A DNA stretch of 64,000 nt from Parafenestella ontariensis (GCA_021596325.1 JAKGDA010000023.1:434001-498000), one strand, 5' to 3'. Shown: positions 21,687 to 34,011, counted from the stretch's first letter. A program made the numbers and translations. Notes: generated by a model not told the origin, from the letters alone.

Positions 21687-23207
21687 CTTGCGGCTCGGGG
21701 TCCTGGGACGCGAAGCACAGCGTGTCAGATGTCTATATGAGCAGAACGCGGGCGTGTCTCGCGGGAGACGGTTGGGCCGCCGGGTGCAGGTGCAGAGGCT
21801 GAGTTAGCGAACGTGGAGAGGAGATGGTGCAAGGAGAGGGAGATGGTCAGACAGAAGAGGCCATGAGGTCAATTGCAGGTCGCGTACACGGTCAAGGAAG
21901 AGGTAGGTGGTTCGCGGTACGCGGTTGTGGGTACGGTAGCGCGCGAGGAGGGAGCTAGGACCCAGATTCAGCACGGCACCGGAATTCACCACGCATAACT
22001 TCTCCCTCGCAGTCTCTCTGTTTGCAAATGCTGATTACGTAGTTTACATTCTATTCTGTCTTGCATTCAAACTTAATCCCTCGATATTCGAACGTCTGCA
22101 GTAGTTTCTTTCTGCACTGGTCTCAATGTTCACTGCTCCTCGGCGGCCTATATCCGTTCATAAGCCTCTGTGCACGAGCACAAAGATCACACCTATGACA
22201 TCCATTCTTCGCTCGGCTGTTATAATGTAACTTGATTTCTATGCCGTCCCAGCCCCTCTACGCTGCAGCTAATCGCACATTAATCCACATTCATTGGTAA
22301 TACCCTACGCGCTGGGCTGTGACCTCCCACACTCCATGCTGGCAAATGAAGCATATAGGCCGCCTCTACCGTCAGATCGTCACAAAGTAATTTAGCAAGT
22401 AGTTTGACAAGAAGTCGAGCTGCAAACACGAACGCGTCTTGTTACGTTAACGTACAACTACTCCTCGCTCCTATACCGTAAGGTGCATGCTGCGGAGCGA
22501 CTAAGCCACAGGCGCTATATGCAGACAAGACGTCACGCAAGTGAAAAGAAAAACTTTCGTGCAGCAATCCACAGTAACTAGGACGGAATCATGCAGATCT
22601 GTAACATTGTGGATCTACGAGGCTGACGCGAGGAAGCGGTATAGACGCGTCGAGAAACTTTGAGGCGAGTGCACGGTTGACTGCGTTTCGGCTTGAATAG
22701 GATCGGATGAAGCCCGTTTCATCGATCGACCGAGAACAAGAATGACAACTCTGCCAGCAAAGCCCTGCAAGCCTACGTTACAAAATCGTATCAACGTTTG
22801 CTGCCTCCTGTACAGCTCGTGAGATTATCCAGTTCAGGCGGGGTGAATGCGGTGACAGGTGCCGATGCAGGTACGATAATTGACACGAGACCGCATAATG
22901 TCAAATTATATTCCAGACCGTGTTCTTGGTACGGGTGGCCGCATGAGAACGAATATCGAAAGGAACCCCGCCGGGTTGCTGCATCGCTTGCATGGGTGAA
23001 TGGCGTGTCGTGTGCTTGCGCGACCTGCGACGCGCTGATTGGGTGCAGGGACTCCGTAGATTGCTGAATGGAGAAGTCGCGACCAGCCCCGCACCTGCCC
23101 TTCGGTACATCGGTCAAACATATCGCCGCCGCCGGGCAAAAAGTTTGGACATGGATCTAGCCAAAATTTCCAGCCACGAGAAACAGTGCAACCAGAACTC
23201 AGCAACA
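21687..23207. other. Divergent spacer, no gene recognised
   Basis: About 1.5 kb holds the promoters of the FHA gene (minus) and the L1-domain gene (plus). Overlapping frames of 70-108 codons on both strands between 22790 and 23220 have no features and are rejected. No repeats or RNA genes were noticed. Confidence 0.4.
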
Positions 23208-24445
23208 ATGGCAAGAACAAGAACTGTAACGAAGAAGGAGGAGAAGGCGGCCGATGCGCCGCTCACCACAAAGGCCACGAATGGCACACCATACCAGCTA
23301 GACCCGTCGCAAGTCGAGCGGGCGGCCAAGGCGCTCGTTGCGCATATGAAGAAGCACGTTGAAGAGAAGGTCGAACAGGCTGCAGTAAAGAATCTAGCAG
23401 ATGACGAGGATGAAGCGGAAGAGAACGATCAGGCCATCTTCCTCAGCGTCTCTACCAAGAAGCACATCAGCGAGAGCAACCGATTGAAGCCTACGAAAAT
23501 GTCAGTCGGAGCATCTCATAGTACGCAGAGGGCGAATGCTAACAGTGCAGCAGTGCGTTACCACACCCCATAATCCCCAGCGACGTGCGAATATGCATCT
23601 TCACCAAAGACCCCCAACGAGCGTACAAAGATCTTGTTGCCTCCGACGCCTTCCCTGCTACCCTCCGCGAAAAGGTCACGCGTGTACTGGGCGTGGACAA
23701 ACTGAAGAAGCGATACAAGTCGTACGAGCAGAAGCGTGCTCTGCTAGCCGAGTATGATATTTTCATGGTCGACGACCGCGTCATCAAGATCGTCGCCGAC
23801 TTCCTAGGCAAGACATTCTACCAGAGCAAAGCCAAGCGCCCGATCCCTGTGCGCCTCACGGCAGGCGCATATATCGACAAAAACGCAAAGAAGGACGCAA
23901 AGGAGCCGCAGAATGTGGTTGGAACGCCCCAAGGTGTAGCAAAGGAGATTGAGACCGCTTTGAGCTCGACATACCTCAGCATGAGCGCCTCAGCAAACAC
24001 GTCGATCAAAGTCGGAAAACTCTCCCAAACGCCCAAACAACTCACCGAGAATACAGCCGCTGTAGTCTCTGCTATTACGGCAAAGCACGTCCCGCAAGGC
24101 TGGCGCAATATCCGCTCACTCCACATCAAAGGCCCCTCCACCAAGGCCCTGCCCATCTGGCTAGCCGAAGAGCTTTGGGTTGACGAAACGCAAGTACTCG
24201 ATGGTCCTCACAAGGGTGCGATCACAGATGGAGGAGCGAAGGGCAAGAGCGCCGAGAAGAAGAGGAAGTGGGAGGAGTGGGAGGAGGAGATGCTCGATGA
24301 CGATGTTCTTGCGGCGAAGAAGGCGTATAAGGAGGCGAAGAAGGCCAAGAAGCCGGAGAAGAAGAGCTCCATCAGTAAGGATAAGAGGAAGGCGTTGAAG
24401 CAAGAGGCGCTCGCCTCGGTGCAGACACCGCTGATTGCTGGGTAG
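23208..24445 (+). CDS. Ribosomal L1-domain ribosome-biogenesis protein (Cic1/Utp30 type)
   Basis: Two exons (23208-23500, 23554-24445; 53-bp intron) encode about 394 aa. The start at 23208 gives MARTRTVTKKEEK; an in-frame ATG at 23151 would add 19 residues and cannot be excluded. The L1 fold spans roughly residues 40-280: LDPSQVERAAKALVAHM, LKPTKI-ALPHPI across the splice join, ICIFTKDPQ, DIFMVDDRVIKIVADFLGKTFY, and the return strand WRNIRSLHIKGPST. The C-terminus is very lysine-rich, as in nucleolar assembly factors. Length is closer to yeast Cic1/Nsa3 (60S assembly) than to the shorter Utp30 (90S), but I do not assign between them. It is convergent with the thioesterase gene. Confidence 0.88.
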
Positions 24446-24672
24446 CTTGAGTGAAGGTAGTAGAACTTGCATATGACGGCGCATCGGCGTTTAGGGTGCT
24501 CAAAAGACTGGTTTCCTGAGGGAGTCGTATACCACTTGCACTTCTGCTAGCTATGTACAGACTTGTTGCTCAATCACCGTCCGTTCCATTACCGCTGTCT
24601 TTGTGATGAACATGCTAGATCAAATACCGCTATCCTACAACACTTTGAATACAGCACATATATTATATTAAC

Positions 24673-25659
24673 CTACAACTCAATAACTTCCTCCTGTACT
24701 TCCTCCAACGCCCCACTCCAACTCGCCTTCTCCGGCGAAAAGTACGTCTTGAAAACATCCTTCAACACCTTATCACCCAGCTGCATATGTCCCCCCTTGG
24801 TCGTCTTAAAGTGCAGACCACCCTTCTCATCCAACTTCTTCAGCCCAATCCAATCCTCCTTGTAAATCTCCCGGTCCCTCAGATCCGTCACCTCACCATT
24901 CGTCGTATTCGTATACGCAAACCAACCGCTCTCCTTCGGAATAACCGTCGTATCATCCTCGAACAAATACATGACAAAGTTGTCCAGCTCCGCCAGATTC
25001 TTCGCATACGTAACGTTCTTCAACACGCGCTCATTATTGATGTCTGCAAGGAAATTGCTATTCACCAAATACTCCTCCGTCGGCTCGCCGGTCGTGTCGT
25101 TTGTAGACTTGAAATACTGCGACGGAACGAGATGGCCTTGCACCCACGTACCCCACGTATTCGCCTTCAATAAGCCAACATAGCTTTTACACAGCCAGTC
25201 GCCGTCCTTGCAAATCTGGTACTTCGCAATACCATTATGCTGGCTACCAAACGTCACCAGATTCCTGATCTTGACCGTATCCCCACATCGTTCCACAAGG
25301 CCTCTGAGGAACTGTCCGCCTTGCGAGAATCCTAGCGCGTTCAGGCCCGGCGCTTGGGAGAGGACTTTGTGCGTCGTGATGTCCTCACAGACTTGGGCTA
25401 TTTGCTCGGTGACGTTGCCGAGGAACGTGGCTGTCCGGTCGGAGCCTGCATCTTCGTCGAGCCGGATATAGTATACGTATGTGCCTGGGTTTGTTTCGTT
25501 TGCGAGGTCGCCGACGGTGTGCAGGCCGTCGGCGGCGTAGTTGTCGCCTAGGCCGTGCCAGATGAGCAGGGGGAGCGGCTTTGAGTCTGTTCGCGAAAGG
25601 GGAGATGCGAGTGTTGATGTGATGAGAAGGAGCGTTGAAAGGGGAAGTAGGTGCAGCAT
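24673..25659 (-). CDS. PPT1: Palmitoyl-protein thioesterase
   Basis: This single-exon gene encodes 328 aa. The enzyme removes palmitate from cysteine thioesters in the lysosome/vacuole; human PPT1 is its homologue. Residues 1-18 form a signal peptide. The alpha/beta-hydrolase triad can be placed: nucleophile Ser112 in GFSQGG, Asp near 235-236 in LFEDDT, and His291 in KGGHMQL. Family landmarks IWHGLGD (33-39), VTFGSQHNGI and NSNFLADINNER are present. Asn-x-Thr/Ser sites are frequent, consistent with glycosylation in the secretory route. Its 3' end faces the L1-domain gene 227 bp away. Confidence 0.95.
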   Translation of the reverse strand: MLHLLPLSTLLLITSTLASPLSRTDSKPLPLLIWHGLGDNYAADGLHTVGDLANETNPGTYVYYIRLDEDAGSDRTATFLGNVTEQIAQVCEDITTHKVLSQAPGLNALGFSQGGQFLRGLVERCGDTVKIRNLVTFGSQHNGIAKYQICKDGDWLCKSYVGLLKANTWGTWVQGHLVPSQYFKSTNDTTGEPTEEYLVNSNFLADINNERVLKNVTYAKNLAELDNFVMYLFEDDTTVIPKESGWFAYTNTTNGEVTDLRDREIYKEDWIGLKKLDEKGGLHFKTTKGGHMQLGDKVLKDVFKTYFSPEKASWSGALEEVQEEVIEL

Positions 25660-25902
25660 TTTGGCGGTTGTGCTGGTGGGAGGGAGAGGGTGAGATGGTG
25701 AGGCGCAAGTTGAAGCTTCAACAGCTGTTTGGGAGGCGTGGGCTGCGGCGCATGTCGTCAGTACGCGGCCGAGGCAGGTGCAACCGAGAAATGGCCAAAG
25801 CTTCTTGCTATCTCTCTCTCAATATCAAACGTTTCAACGTCTCATTTCTCTACTGCAAATTCTAGTATACATCCAAGCGCTCCATTGTATATCATATCTC
25901 CC

Positions 25903-27988
25903 CTATGACAACTTCTCACTCCTCATCCCCTCCTCGCTGCTCCGCCAGTCCCAGCTCGGCAGCTTCATCGTCCCCTTCTCGTTGAGATGCTTGTGCATAT
26001 CGAAACTGTTCCACAATAGGTGTGGCTCATGTCCCCATCCCTTCCTCATGCACTCGAATTCAGCCTTGTTAAAGTAGTCCTCGAGAATAGGCTTGTAGTC
26101 GGGATGCGCGCACTTCTCGATAATCACCCTCGCCCTTTCCCTTGGACTCAACCCTCGAACGTCGGCGAGCCCTTGCTCCGTAACGATCACGTCAAGGTCG
26201 TGCTCTGTCTGGTCAATGTGTGTGCACATTGGCACGATGCAGGATACACCTGTAGGGTCGGTCTTGGAGGGGCGCGAAGAGGGCGTGTGCATGATTGAAT
26301 ACTTGGCCGATCGCAAGAAGTCTGCAGACCCACCGAGACCATTCAACATGCGGCTACCCATCACACAAGTCGAGTTTGCATGCGCATAGATATCCACTTC
26401 GACCGGCGTGTTCATACCGATAACGCCCAATCGTCTGATAATCTCCGGGCTGTTGGAGACTTGCTGTGAGCGTAAAAGGAGTTTGGGCGCATACCGATCC
26501 CAGTTCTCGTAGAAGCGCTGGAAACCATCAGGTGAGAATCGAATTGACGTAGCGGTCGCGAAGTCGAGGTTTCCACTGTCAAAGAGGTCGAGGAAGGAGT
26601 CCTGGAGAACTTCGGTCCATACTTTCAGGTTCTTGAAGTTTGCTCCACCAGACTGTTCAAGTCAGATTCTCTTCTCACGTGCAGTGGGGGACTACATACC
26701 GCAAGACCTCCAACAACGGCATTGGCAATGTTTCCAATACCCGACTGAAGTGGCAGCAGATTTTCTGGTAATCGGCCATGCTTCACTTCGTGCTTCAAAA
26801 ACTCAATCAGATTGGACGCAATGGCCCTCGAAGTATCATCTTCGGCTGCGTTGGGCTGCGTCTGATCCGGGTAGTCGCTTTCCACAATGGCAACAACCTT
26901 TTCAGGGTCGACAGGGATATGGGGCGTGCCAATTCGGTCTTCAGGAGACATGATCAGATATGGCTTTCGGCGAGGTGGAAGATCGGTCATTGTAATATCG
27001 TGTAGACCTTCGAAGGACGGCGCTGCGGTGTTGACTTCGATGATAATCTTGTCGGCCATTTGGATGAGTTCTGGTGATGCGCCAACACTAGCTCCTGGAA
27101 TGATTCCACCGTCCTCTGTGATAGCGGATGCCTCTACAATCGTGACATCTAACTTGTTCTGGGGCTTGTTGAGCGTATAGAAGCTATACCGTATCAGTCT
27201 CAAAACCGTCTGCTACGAAGGAACTGATCTCCAATTTTACTCACCCGTACATCAAGTCCACGGGAAACATGCTCAGATGCTTGTCGAAGAACTTGATGTT
27301 ACCATTGTTAATGCCCTTTGCAATCTCCTTGCCAACCTGATGCGGCGACCGGCGCTCGATCATGTTCAGGCGAGCCCATCGGTTCTCTGTTTCAGCGCCT
27401 GAAGAAGCGCCGACGAAAAGATTGTACTTGAGTTGTCCTTGGAGGTTGTTCTTCTCAACATGATCCGCTAGGGCGGTGGGGATCTTCCTAATTGCTGTAT
27501 TAGTGGCTGTACATTCACAATATCTTCGTTAAGCTAGGATTGCTTCAATGTGGTGGCCCAGAGCACTTCCGCATGCACAGAAGAAGCTCAATGGGCCAGG
27601 GAGTCTCGCCCTGGCCGGTCAGGCCATCTGTAGCAGACACGTCCTCGAATTGTGGAGCCGGAGATATCTCGGCCATCCTGCTCTTCCCATGCTTCCGCTC
27701 CACCTCGGGAGAGCACAGAGTCCCACCAAGTCCACAAGACAAGACCCCTAATCGTGTGGTACACTCTACCAAAGCTCGAAGAACCCCAAAATTCCCCAGA
27801 ATCCGACTTTGAAAGGGTGACGTTGGGGGAAGGAGAAGAGCTTACTTGGGATATCCCACACCTGTGAACCCACTCCAACCCACATACGCTCCATTGGGAA
27901 AGTGATGCAGCAAGTCCTCAGCTTTAGCAAGCTTCTTCAAATAACTCGGCCTCCTAACCCTACTCTTCAATGCCGCAGAAACAGACAT
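25903..27988 (-). CDS. ACH1: Acetyl-CoA hydrolase / CoA transferase Ach1
   Basis: Four exons (27988-27846, 27487-27245, 27183-26700, 26652-25903) encode about 539 aa. Ach1 is a mitochondrial enzyme that transfers CoA between acetate and succinyl- or propionyl-CoA. It matters for acetate and propionate detoxification. The N-terminal CoA-transferase half shows HHFPNGAYVGWSGFTGVGYPK, GASSGAETENRWARL and DGGIIPGASVGASPELIQ. The C-terminal half shows NGLGGSADFLRSA and VIVTEQGLADVRGLSPRERA. The start MSVSAALKSRVRRPSYLKK is the family start. The first intron is 358 bp, about six times the window's usual length, and holds open frames on both strands that resemble no family member. The other two introns are 61 and 47 bp. 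Confidence 0.95.
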
Positions 27989-29223
27989 TGTGCCTTGCTT
28001 TGCTGTTCTCAATCCTCCACAGTGCAATGCAATGCCAACGCGTTATCTTATCGCTTCCCCAAGAAAGCTCGACTGCTGCAACCGGCGGCCACACCAAAAA
28101 GAGAAAGACGAGGGAGTGGAGATTTTTTCCGCCCAACGGGTTTGGGAGTGCAAGAAGTCTGGGGGAAAGATGAGTGTATTTAAATCATGCGGAAATATGA
28201 CTAAGTATTTTCTAGGCATATGGGGCACCTCCGAAGTTGAAGGGCTGTGGGCTGATTATTGTGATCCACACAAGCATGACGTCTGTTGCGCACCCCTGTC
28301 GGAGAGCTGCGGAAGAGGGGTCGATGCAGGAACGTTGGAATGAATGGCACGTTGAAGTACTAACTAGCTACACAACTCGAGTAACTGTGAAAAAATAGAA
28401 GATGTAAGGACTTGTGATTATAACTTGCATTGGCCTGGAAAACTTGGTTGTCTTAGCTAGAGGTTACATGGGTATTCGTACGTTCTTCCGCTTTTCGTTC
28501 CTGGTTTGTTTGTTGTCTAGAAGACGCGACGAAAGTCTTCGAATGCAATTGACTCTTTTGCCGATAAGGTCATGCTTATATCAAGCCTTCTGCTTAACCT
28601 GTCGTTGCTAGAAGCGCGATTTGGTAGCCGTCCTGTGCGAGGTGTGCTGAATAGCTTGAGCTCACGCCACATCGAGTGTACAGCCACAGCTTAACTACGC
28701 ACTTGAAAACCTGTGGTTGATCTCAGGAAAATGTTGTAAGAGGTAGGAAACTAGGTGTCTGACAGTAACTAGCTCTAACTACCCTTTCACATAATATTTG
28801 TGGACAGATTCAACTGCAAAGGATCCTTAATGCTGTTCATGGTGTGTCGTGATGCAGCCCTCTATCACTTTAGCAATGCTGGTAAAAAGAAATATATTTA
28901 TGTCGTAATTGAATGGTATTCATATCGTCGTAATCTATCATAGTATTTGCCAGGGGGTTCGCTCGAACAACTGGGAGCAAAGCCTTAGTCGACCTGGAAG
29001 GGCCGCACAGCAAACTAACACAAAGGCTAGCAAGACATCAATACACCTCCCGAACAAGTAGGAGTCTGTACAGAACAACAAAGAAGGCTATTGAGCGCGT
29101 GATGTTGAAATAAGAATAAGCCGTCGATGCAATTGGGTATCTGCTCAACTCCAACCATGCAATGCAATTGTCGCGCCATAGGGATTTGTTGACCACCGGT
29201 TTCGTTTCCAACCACCTCGGGTA
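27989..29223. other. Spacer upstream of ACH1, no gene recognised
   Basis: About 1.2 kb between ACH1 and the Whi5/Nrm1-like gene, both minus-strand. It is AT-rich from about 28340 to 28960. Overlapping frames near 27900-28340 lie over the ACH1 leader and look random. No promoter motif can be named with confidence. Confidence 0.4.
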
Positions 29224-30679
29224 TTACCTTGTCGGATAAGCAGGGTACGGTCCGTATTGATGTTGAGGCGGAGCGGGCATTGGAGGCTGGTATACCACAC
29301 GCTTATCTTGCGGAGGGTATGCCTCAAACATCACGCGCCGTTGAGGCGCGTCAGCCCTGAGCGGGCCAGGCGCGGGTTGAGTGCCATGCGGAAAGCGCTG
29401 GGAATTGTTTGGGCTGCTCATGAACAGCAAGGTGTCGACAGCATCCTTTTCGGCTTGTTGACTCGGCATCCGAAGGATCCCTGCCCGAGGAGTTGCTGGT
29501 GCGCTCGGTCCTGTACCCAAGTCACTAAAGTGCTTCCTTTGTGTCGTTCCCAGAAGAGGAGGTGGTGCATGCGCAATGCTGGATCTGCGTCTTCTTCCGG
29601 CCTGAACATCGAAAGCCGGAGCAAGGCCAGGCCCCGGCTGCGCGCCCGTGATCGAGATGAGATCTGCGGCAGCGTTCATGGCGGGCTTGGTACCTGGGCG
29701 CCAGTATGCTACGCGGTAGTCAGTAATGTTCCCGGAGTTCTATGGAAATGACTGACAGGATGGGGTGGCGGCCATTGACCGCGCTGGGTCCGATGCTGGG
29801 GACATGATCATTGGATCGGAATTGTCAGAAACACCACTTGGCCTGCGTCGACGATCCATCATGGATGGTGAGTCAAAAGTTAGGCGATCACTCCTCCCAG
29901 GTGCGGAGTTGGGAGAACCACGCTGGGAGTGAACCTCCTCTAGTTCTTCAAGCGATTGTTTCTCCCACCCATTCTGGACCTTGACCATGGCGTAAGAAAG
30001 CCGTGTCTTCAGCTGTGCAGACAGCTACATACGCGTCAGTAAATATTGCATACTTCGTGGCGGTCTACATCACGCACCTCTCTAATCCCCGAATGTGTAT
30101 CCATGCTCTTGTTTCTCTTGTGTGCAGCAGCATTGCCTGCTATGTTGTCTATCCCCAGTCCAACACCTTTTACTGTCCCGTCCGCCGTTCTCTTGGAGCC
30201 TTGAGGTGCGGGAGAGACGAGCGACATGGGGCTCGCTGCTGTGTCACCAGTACGCGGAGCGTTCGCGACAGCTGTATCGATCGGCGGTACACTTGCTTGC
30301 GCATCCGGACCCAGACCTTGACTCGGCATGTTTGGCATTGCTACCTCTGTAGGCTTACTGTGGCTTGAGGTCACATTGGTCGATGATGGAGGAGTAAAGT
30401 CGGTCTCTGCTGCGGTCGAAGTGGATAGGTTACTTGAGGACGACGGCAGTACCGGCGCAGAGAAGGTGCTGGAGACGACAGATACAATTGACTCCTGCGA
30501 GTCTGGTAAAGCTGGGTTGTATATTGTTGCCCCAGATGCTGTATGGGCGGCGTTGGCGTTCTCTGATGGCGCAATTGGTAAGTCACTATACTCTTCGCGA
30601 CCGATCGGCTGGGCAGACGCGCCCGAGACGACTTACGCATCATGGGAACCGTGGCGGGGTAGGCCCCAACTTGTATCAT
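29224..30679 (-). CDS. Whi5/Nrm1-type G1/S transcriptional repressor
   Basis: Four exons (30679-30637, 30538-30078, 30012-29757, 29708-29224) encode about 414 aa. The Whi5-family helix motif begins at residue 169: LKTRLSYAMVKVQNGWE followed by KQSLEELEE. Near the C-terminus, DAVDTLLFMSSP (about 342-353) matches the short GTB motif by which Whi5 and Nrm1 dock on SBF/MBF transcription complexes. The rest is Ser/Pro-rich and probably disordered, with several SP/TP sites suited to CDK control. Whi5 restrains Start and Nrm1 shuts off MBF genes after G1; I cannot tell which role applies. The small first exon and the 98-bp first intron are the weakest part of the model, although the phases agree. 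Confidence 0.8.
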
Positions 30680-31909
30680 GGAGAACAGTGAACCGCAAAG
30701 CCAAAATAATACAAAACTCGTGCTGAAACTGAGGAGGCAAGGTGCAGAACGCTCTGCGAGCCGACGGCGACTGTCAATGATAAAGAACGGTGTTCCGGAG
30801 GGACGTGTTTCGCGGAGAAACCGGCGTTCGCGAACCAGACGCGAACGGCGACGACGGTAACCTTCAATTATGCAAGAAGACGGGTGGTAACGGTCGCGCG
30901 ATGACGCGAAGACGAGTCAGGAGTCTTGACGGCTTCGGGCGCGCGTCGCGTTGAGAGGTGAAGGAACCAAAGACCGGTGCACTTCGAGTATGCCTAGAGC
31001 TGGTCAACGAGGGAGCCGCGAAGTCATGTGCAATGGGCACAGAACGCGCGTGCTTAGCGGGTGGCAATGAGATCCCAACACACGCATCCAATATTGGCGG
31101 CTAACCCTCGTGCATGATCGCAATATGCAGGTGAGCCGACGGACGGATCAGAGATTTGAAATTGCGGTTACGGTGCCTGCAGTCACACGCATGACAGCGT
31201 GCATCAACCGCGGAAAGGACGCCCGTCAGTTGATCTCGCGTTGGCTGGTTGCTTGTGCACGTCGTTCGTACAAACAAATCCTTGCGCCTGAGCCTGTGAA
31301 TGAGCTGTTCTCGCTGAACTGTGTAGTGCACTTTAGGAGCGTGATTTTTGATAATATACTTTGTTTCTGCCTCGGTGTTCCAGGCTGCCTCGTTCTCGAC
31401 GATCAACCACGGTAATGCGGTAAGATCAGATCTCAACTATGGAACACGTCGTTCGTAGCATCTTCGAACGAATAAGTAGCAACGGCGCCAGGAAGGATGA
31501 TTCATGAATGCCGCCAATGTGCCTTCAAATTTCTGTGAAAATCTTGCCAAAACACTGGAGATTTCTGGGTAGGTTATGCCGTAGGGAAGTCTTATTTAGT
31601 CATTCCTCGAACGACACCACGATATTTCCACGAGCGTTACGTTGGTGCATCGGGTAGCATGACCCTAATGATCTAAATCACCTCAGAAATTGGAGATGAT
31701 TCTCATCAAAATCACAAGCACAAGCGGAATACATGCGAGGGGCGGTGTTCGTTCGTGCAGCAGATCATCAATGTTTCGTTTCCTGTGTGCCCTTCAAACG
31801 CGCTGTACAAACACCTCCAATTGTGTCTTCCGTGCCCGCAAATATGTATAACTCCAAACACAAACCCAAGATCACCAAAAATACAGAAACTCCTTTAGAA
31901 ATCCTTTGC
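30680..31909. other. Spacer upstream of Whi5/Nrm1-like gene, no gene recognised
   Basis: About 1.2 kb containing the presumed promoter of the Whi5/Nrm1-like gene and the 3' flank of the four-TM gene. Arg-rich short frames at 30678-31090 are on opposite strands and uninformative. Nothing else was recognised. Confidence 0.4.
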
Positions 31910-34011
31910 CTACGCAACACCGCTCACCTTCCGTTGCGTCATCCCACCCCACATGCCACCTCTTCCTTCCTCAGCGATCTTCCCACTAACATCCCTCCTC
32001 CGTCCCGGCGTCCCCAAGTCCGAATCATCAAACTCATACGGGTTCATGTAATCGATCCCAGATCTGCTAACCACACGCGGCGATTGGCCCTTTACGGGCG
32101 TATAGTTCGCTTCGCCTGTCCTTCGCACACTCGTATAACTCTTCTTGTTCAGCGTGAACGGGGATTTTGATACAAAGTCATTCTTCGCTGACGGAGCGCT
32201 GTTCACAGCGTACTGCTTAGTTGCGCTTGGCAGATGGTTTGGTTGATTGCGGAATGAACCCTTTGTTGGGGATGTGCCGGGGGAGTTGGAGGGTGAAGTC
32301 CCGCTTCGAATACCTTGTGTTGCGGCACGCAGGTCGCCGTAGTACCGCGATTTGGGAGTTCCGGAGCGTGAGTGTGAGCGGTTGAATGTTGCGTCTGTGG
32401 AGATAGATGTCGTGGTTTGAGTGCGCTTGAGGCTCGAACGGGGAGGCGTGCTCGTCTTCTCGTCGAAAGTCATGGCGGGAGGAGGCGTTGGTGGGTTCAT
32501 ACGGAGTGGCTGGGGCACCATGGGTTTCTCGAGCTCCTCCTCGAGATCTGAAACATCATCATAAGGTGATAGGGTTTTGTAGCCCTGGTTAGAGGCGAAC
32601 ATTGATTGCTTTGGGGCGGGCGCAGGATAGTGTTCTTCTTGCTCTCGCGCCTCGTCTTGACCAGGATGGACGAACCAGTTATCATTCTGCAAATTCTCAC
32701 GGCTGTTGCGCTGGAGAGCAAGATCACCCGCCGTGGCCTGCTTATCTGTCCGGGCGGTAGTCGGCGGCGTGTAGTATTCCTGTTTAGAGGATGATAGAGT
32801 GACATAGGAATCGTTACGAGAATGTCTCTTAATGTTCGCCTGTTGAGCCAGGAAGGACTTGCGTTGGGCCATAGTCTCACGGTCAACAGTGTCTTCCCGG
32901 CGGTGAAGATCATCGCGATGGTTGAGGCTCTTTCGAGACTGGCGTGCAGATGGCGGTTGCGAGTACATGGAGAACCGTTCTTTTGACTGGCGAGCTGAGT
33001 TCGGCGTATGCGGCGAATAGGTTGTTTCTGAGTTCATTCGGGTGTGCAGGAAAGCGACTTGACTCATGTTCGGGCTTGGAATGTCTTTTAGGATGAGGGG
33101 ATCAGCCTGCGAGTTTCTGTCTCCAGTAATCGTGCTCGAACCGCTGAAACGCTTTTCCTTGTCACCCGTTAGAGGGGTAATTGCTGAAATTGAAGAACTC
33201 TTGTGCTTGTGCTTTGACTTCCTGCGCGATGTCAAGTTGTCTTCGAGTGGATTCATGTCCGGAGGTAGCTTAGTTATCTTCTTGAAGATGATAACCAGGT
33301 ACAGATCCAGGAACAATGATAGCAGATGTAGACCTGCGACCGCGGTGGCTGTCAACCAGGTTGCCATCAAAATCGTGTTCGTCTCGCCGTCTGTCGGGAA
33401 CATTGAGCGCCAGCGTCCTAATGTTCCAGCTTCCATATCGGAGTTTCGTCGGGACATGAGCACGGTGAAGACGTAAAATGGGATGAAGCCAGCATCGGTG
33501 ACCAGCGCGAAGAAGTGGTAGCTGGCCGAGCTGGCGGGTGGTCGCGATTTCGCATTACGAATTAGGTGGTATACGGCATATAGACATACGACAATGTCAA
33601 CACCGGGCTATGACAATCAGTGATGCATCTAGATGTTTGTTGACACGCACATACCGGTATCCTCATGATGTATCCTTCTGTATCCTGCGCTCCTCGAATG
33701 AAGATGGCACACAGCAAGAGACCAACAGCGCCCAGCATGTTGCATACTCGGAAGAACAGCTGAATCCATCGCGCGACCTTGATGAACGTCTTTGTCTTTG
33801 GGTGCATTGCTTTGGCCTCGGTGTTTCCGTATGGCAAGATCAAGTAGCTATCTGGATGCTTGTTGAAGTTGACCAGAGGCCCGTCTTGCTTCTTCTTCTT
33901 GGGCGAAACTGGTGTGCGACTCGCCATGGTGACGGACTTAGGATTGAAGGTTGAATTCACGTCCATCGACTCCCTCGTGGGCTCGTAGAGGTAGGGCTGC
34001 CAGCGGTCCAT
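31910..34011 (-). CDS. Four-transmembrane fungal protein with long disordered tail
   Basis: Two exons (34011-33655, 33607-31910; 47-bp intron) encode about 684 aa. I recognise no named family beyond a fungus-restricted membrane protein. Predicted membrane segments lie near residues 84-105, 121-135, 150-169 and 198-227; the intron falls just before the second, joining MRIP to PGVDIVV. After the fourth segment, about 450 residues are low-complexity, rich in Ser, Thr, Arg, Lys and Pro. Many S/T-P and R-x-x-S sites there suggest a cytoplasmic phosphoregulated tail (inference). The layout is reminiscent of four-helix scaffold proteins of the cell cortex, but no motif proves it. It is divergent from ARH1. 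Confidence 0.75.

Noticed and set aside
27540..27812. Open frames inside ACH1 intron 1
   Set aside because: Family homology runs directly across the intron. The frames on the two strands have no motifs.
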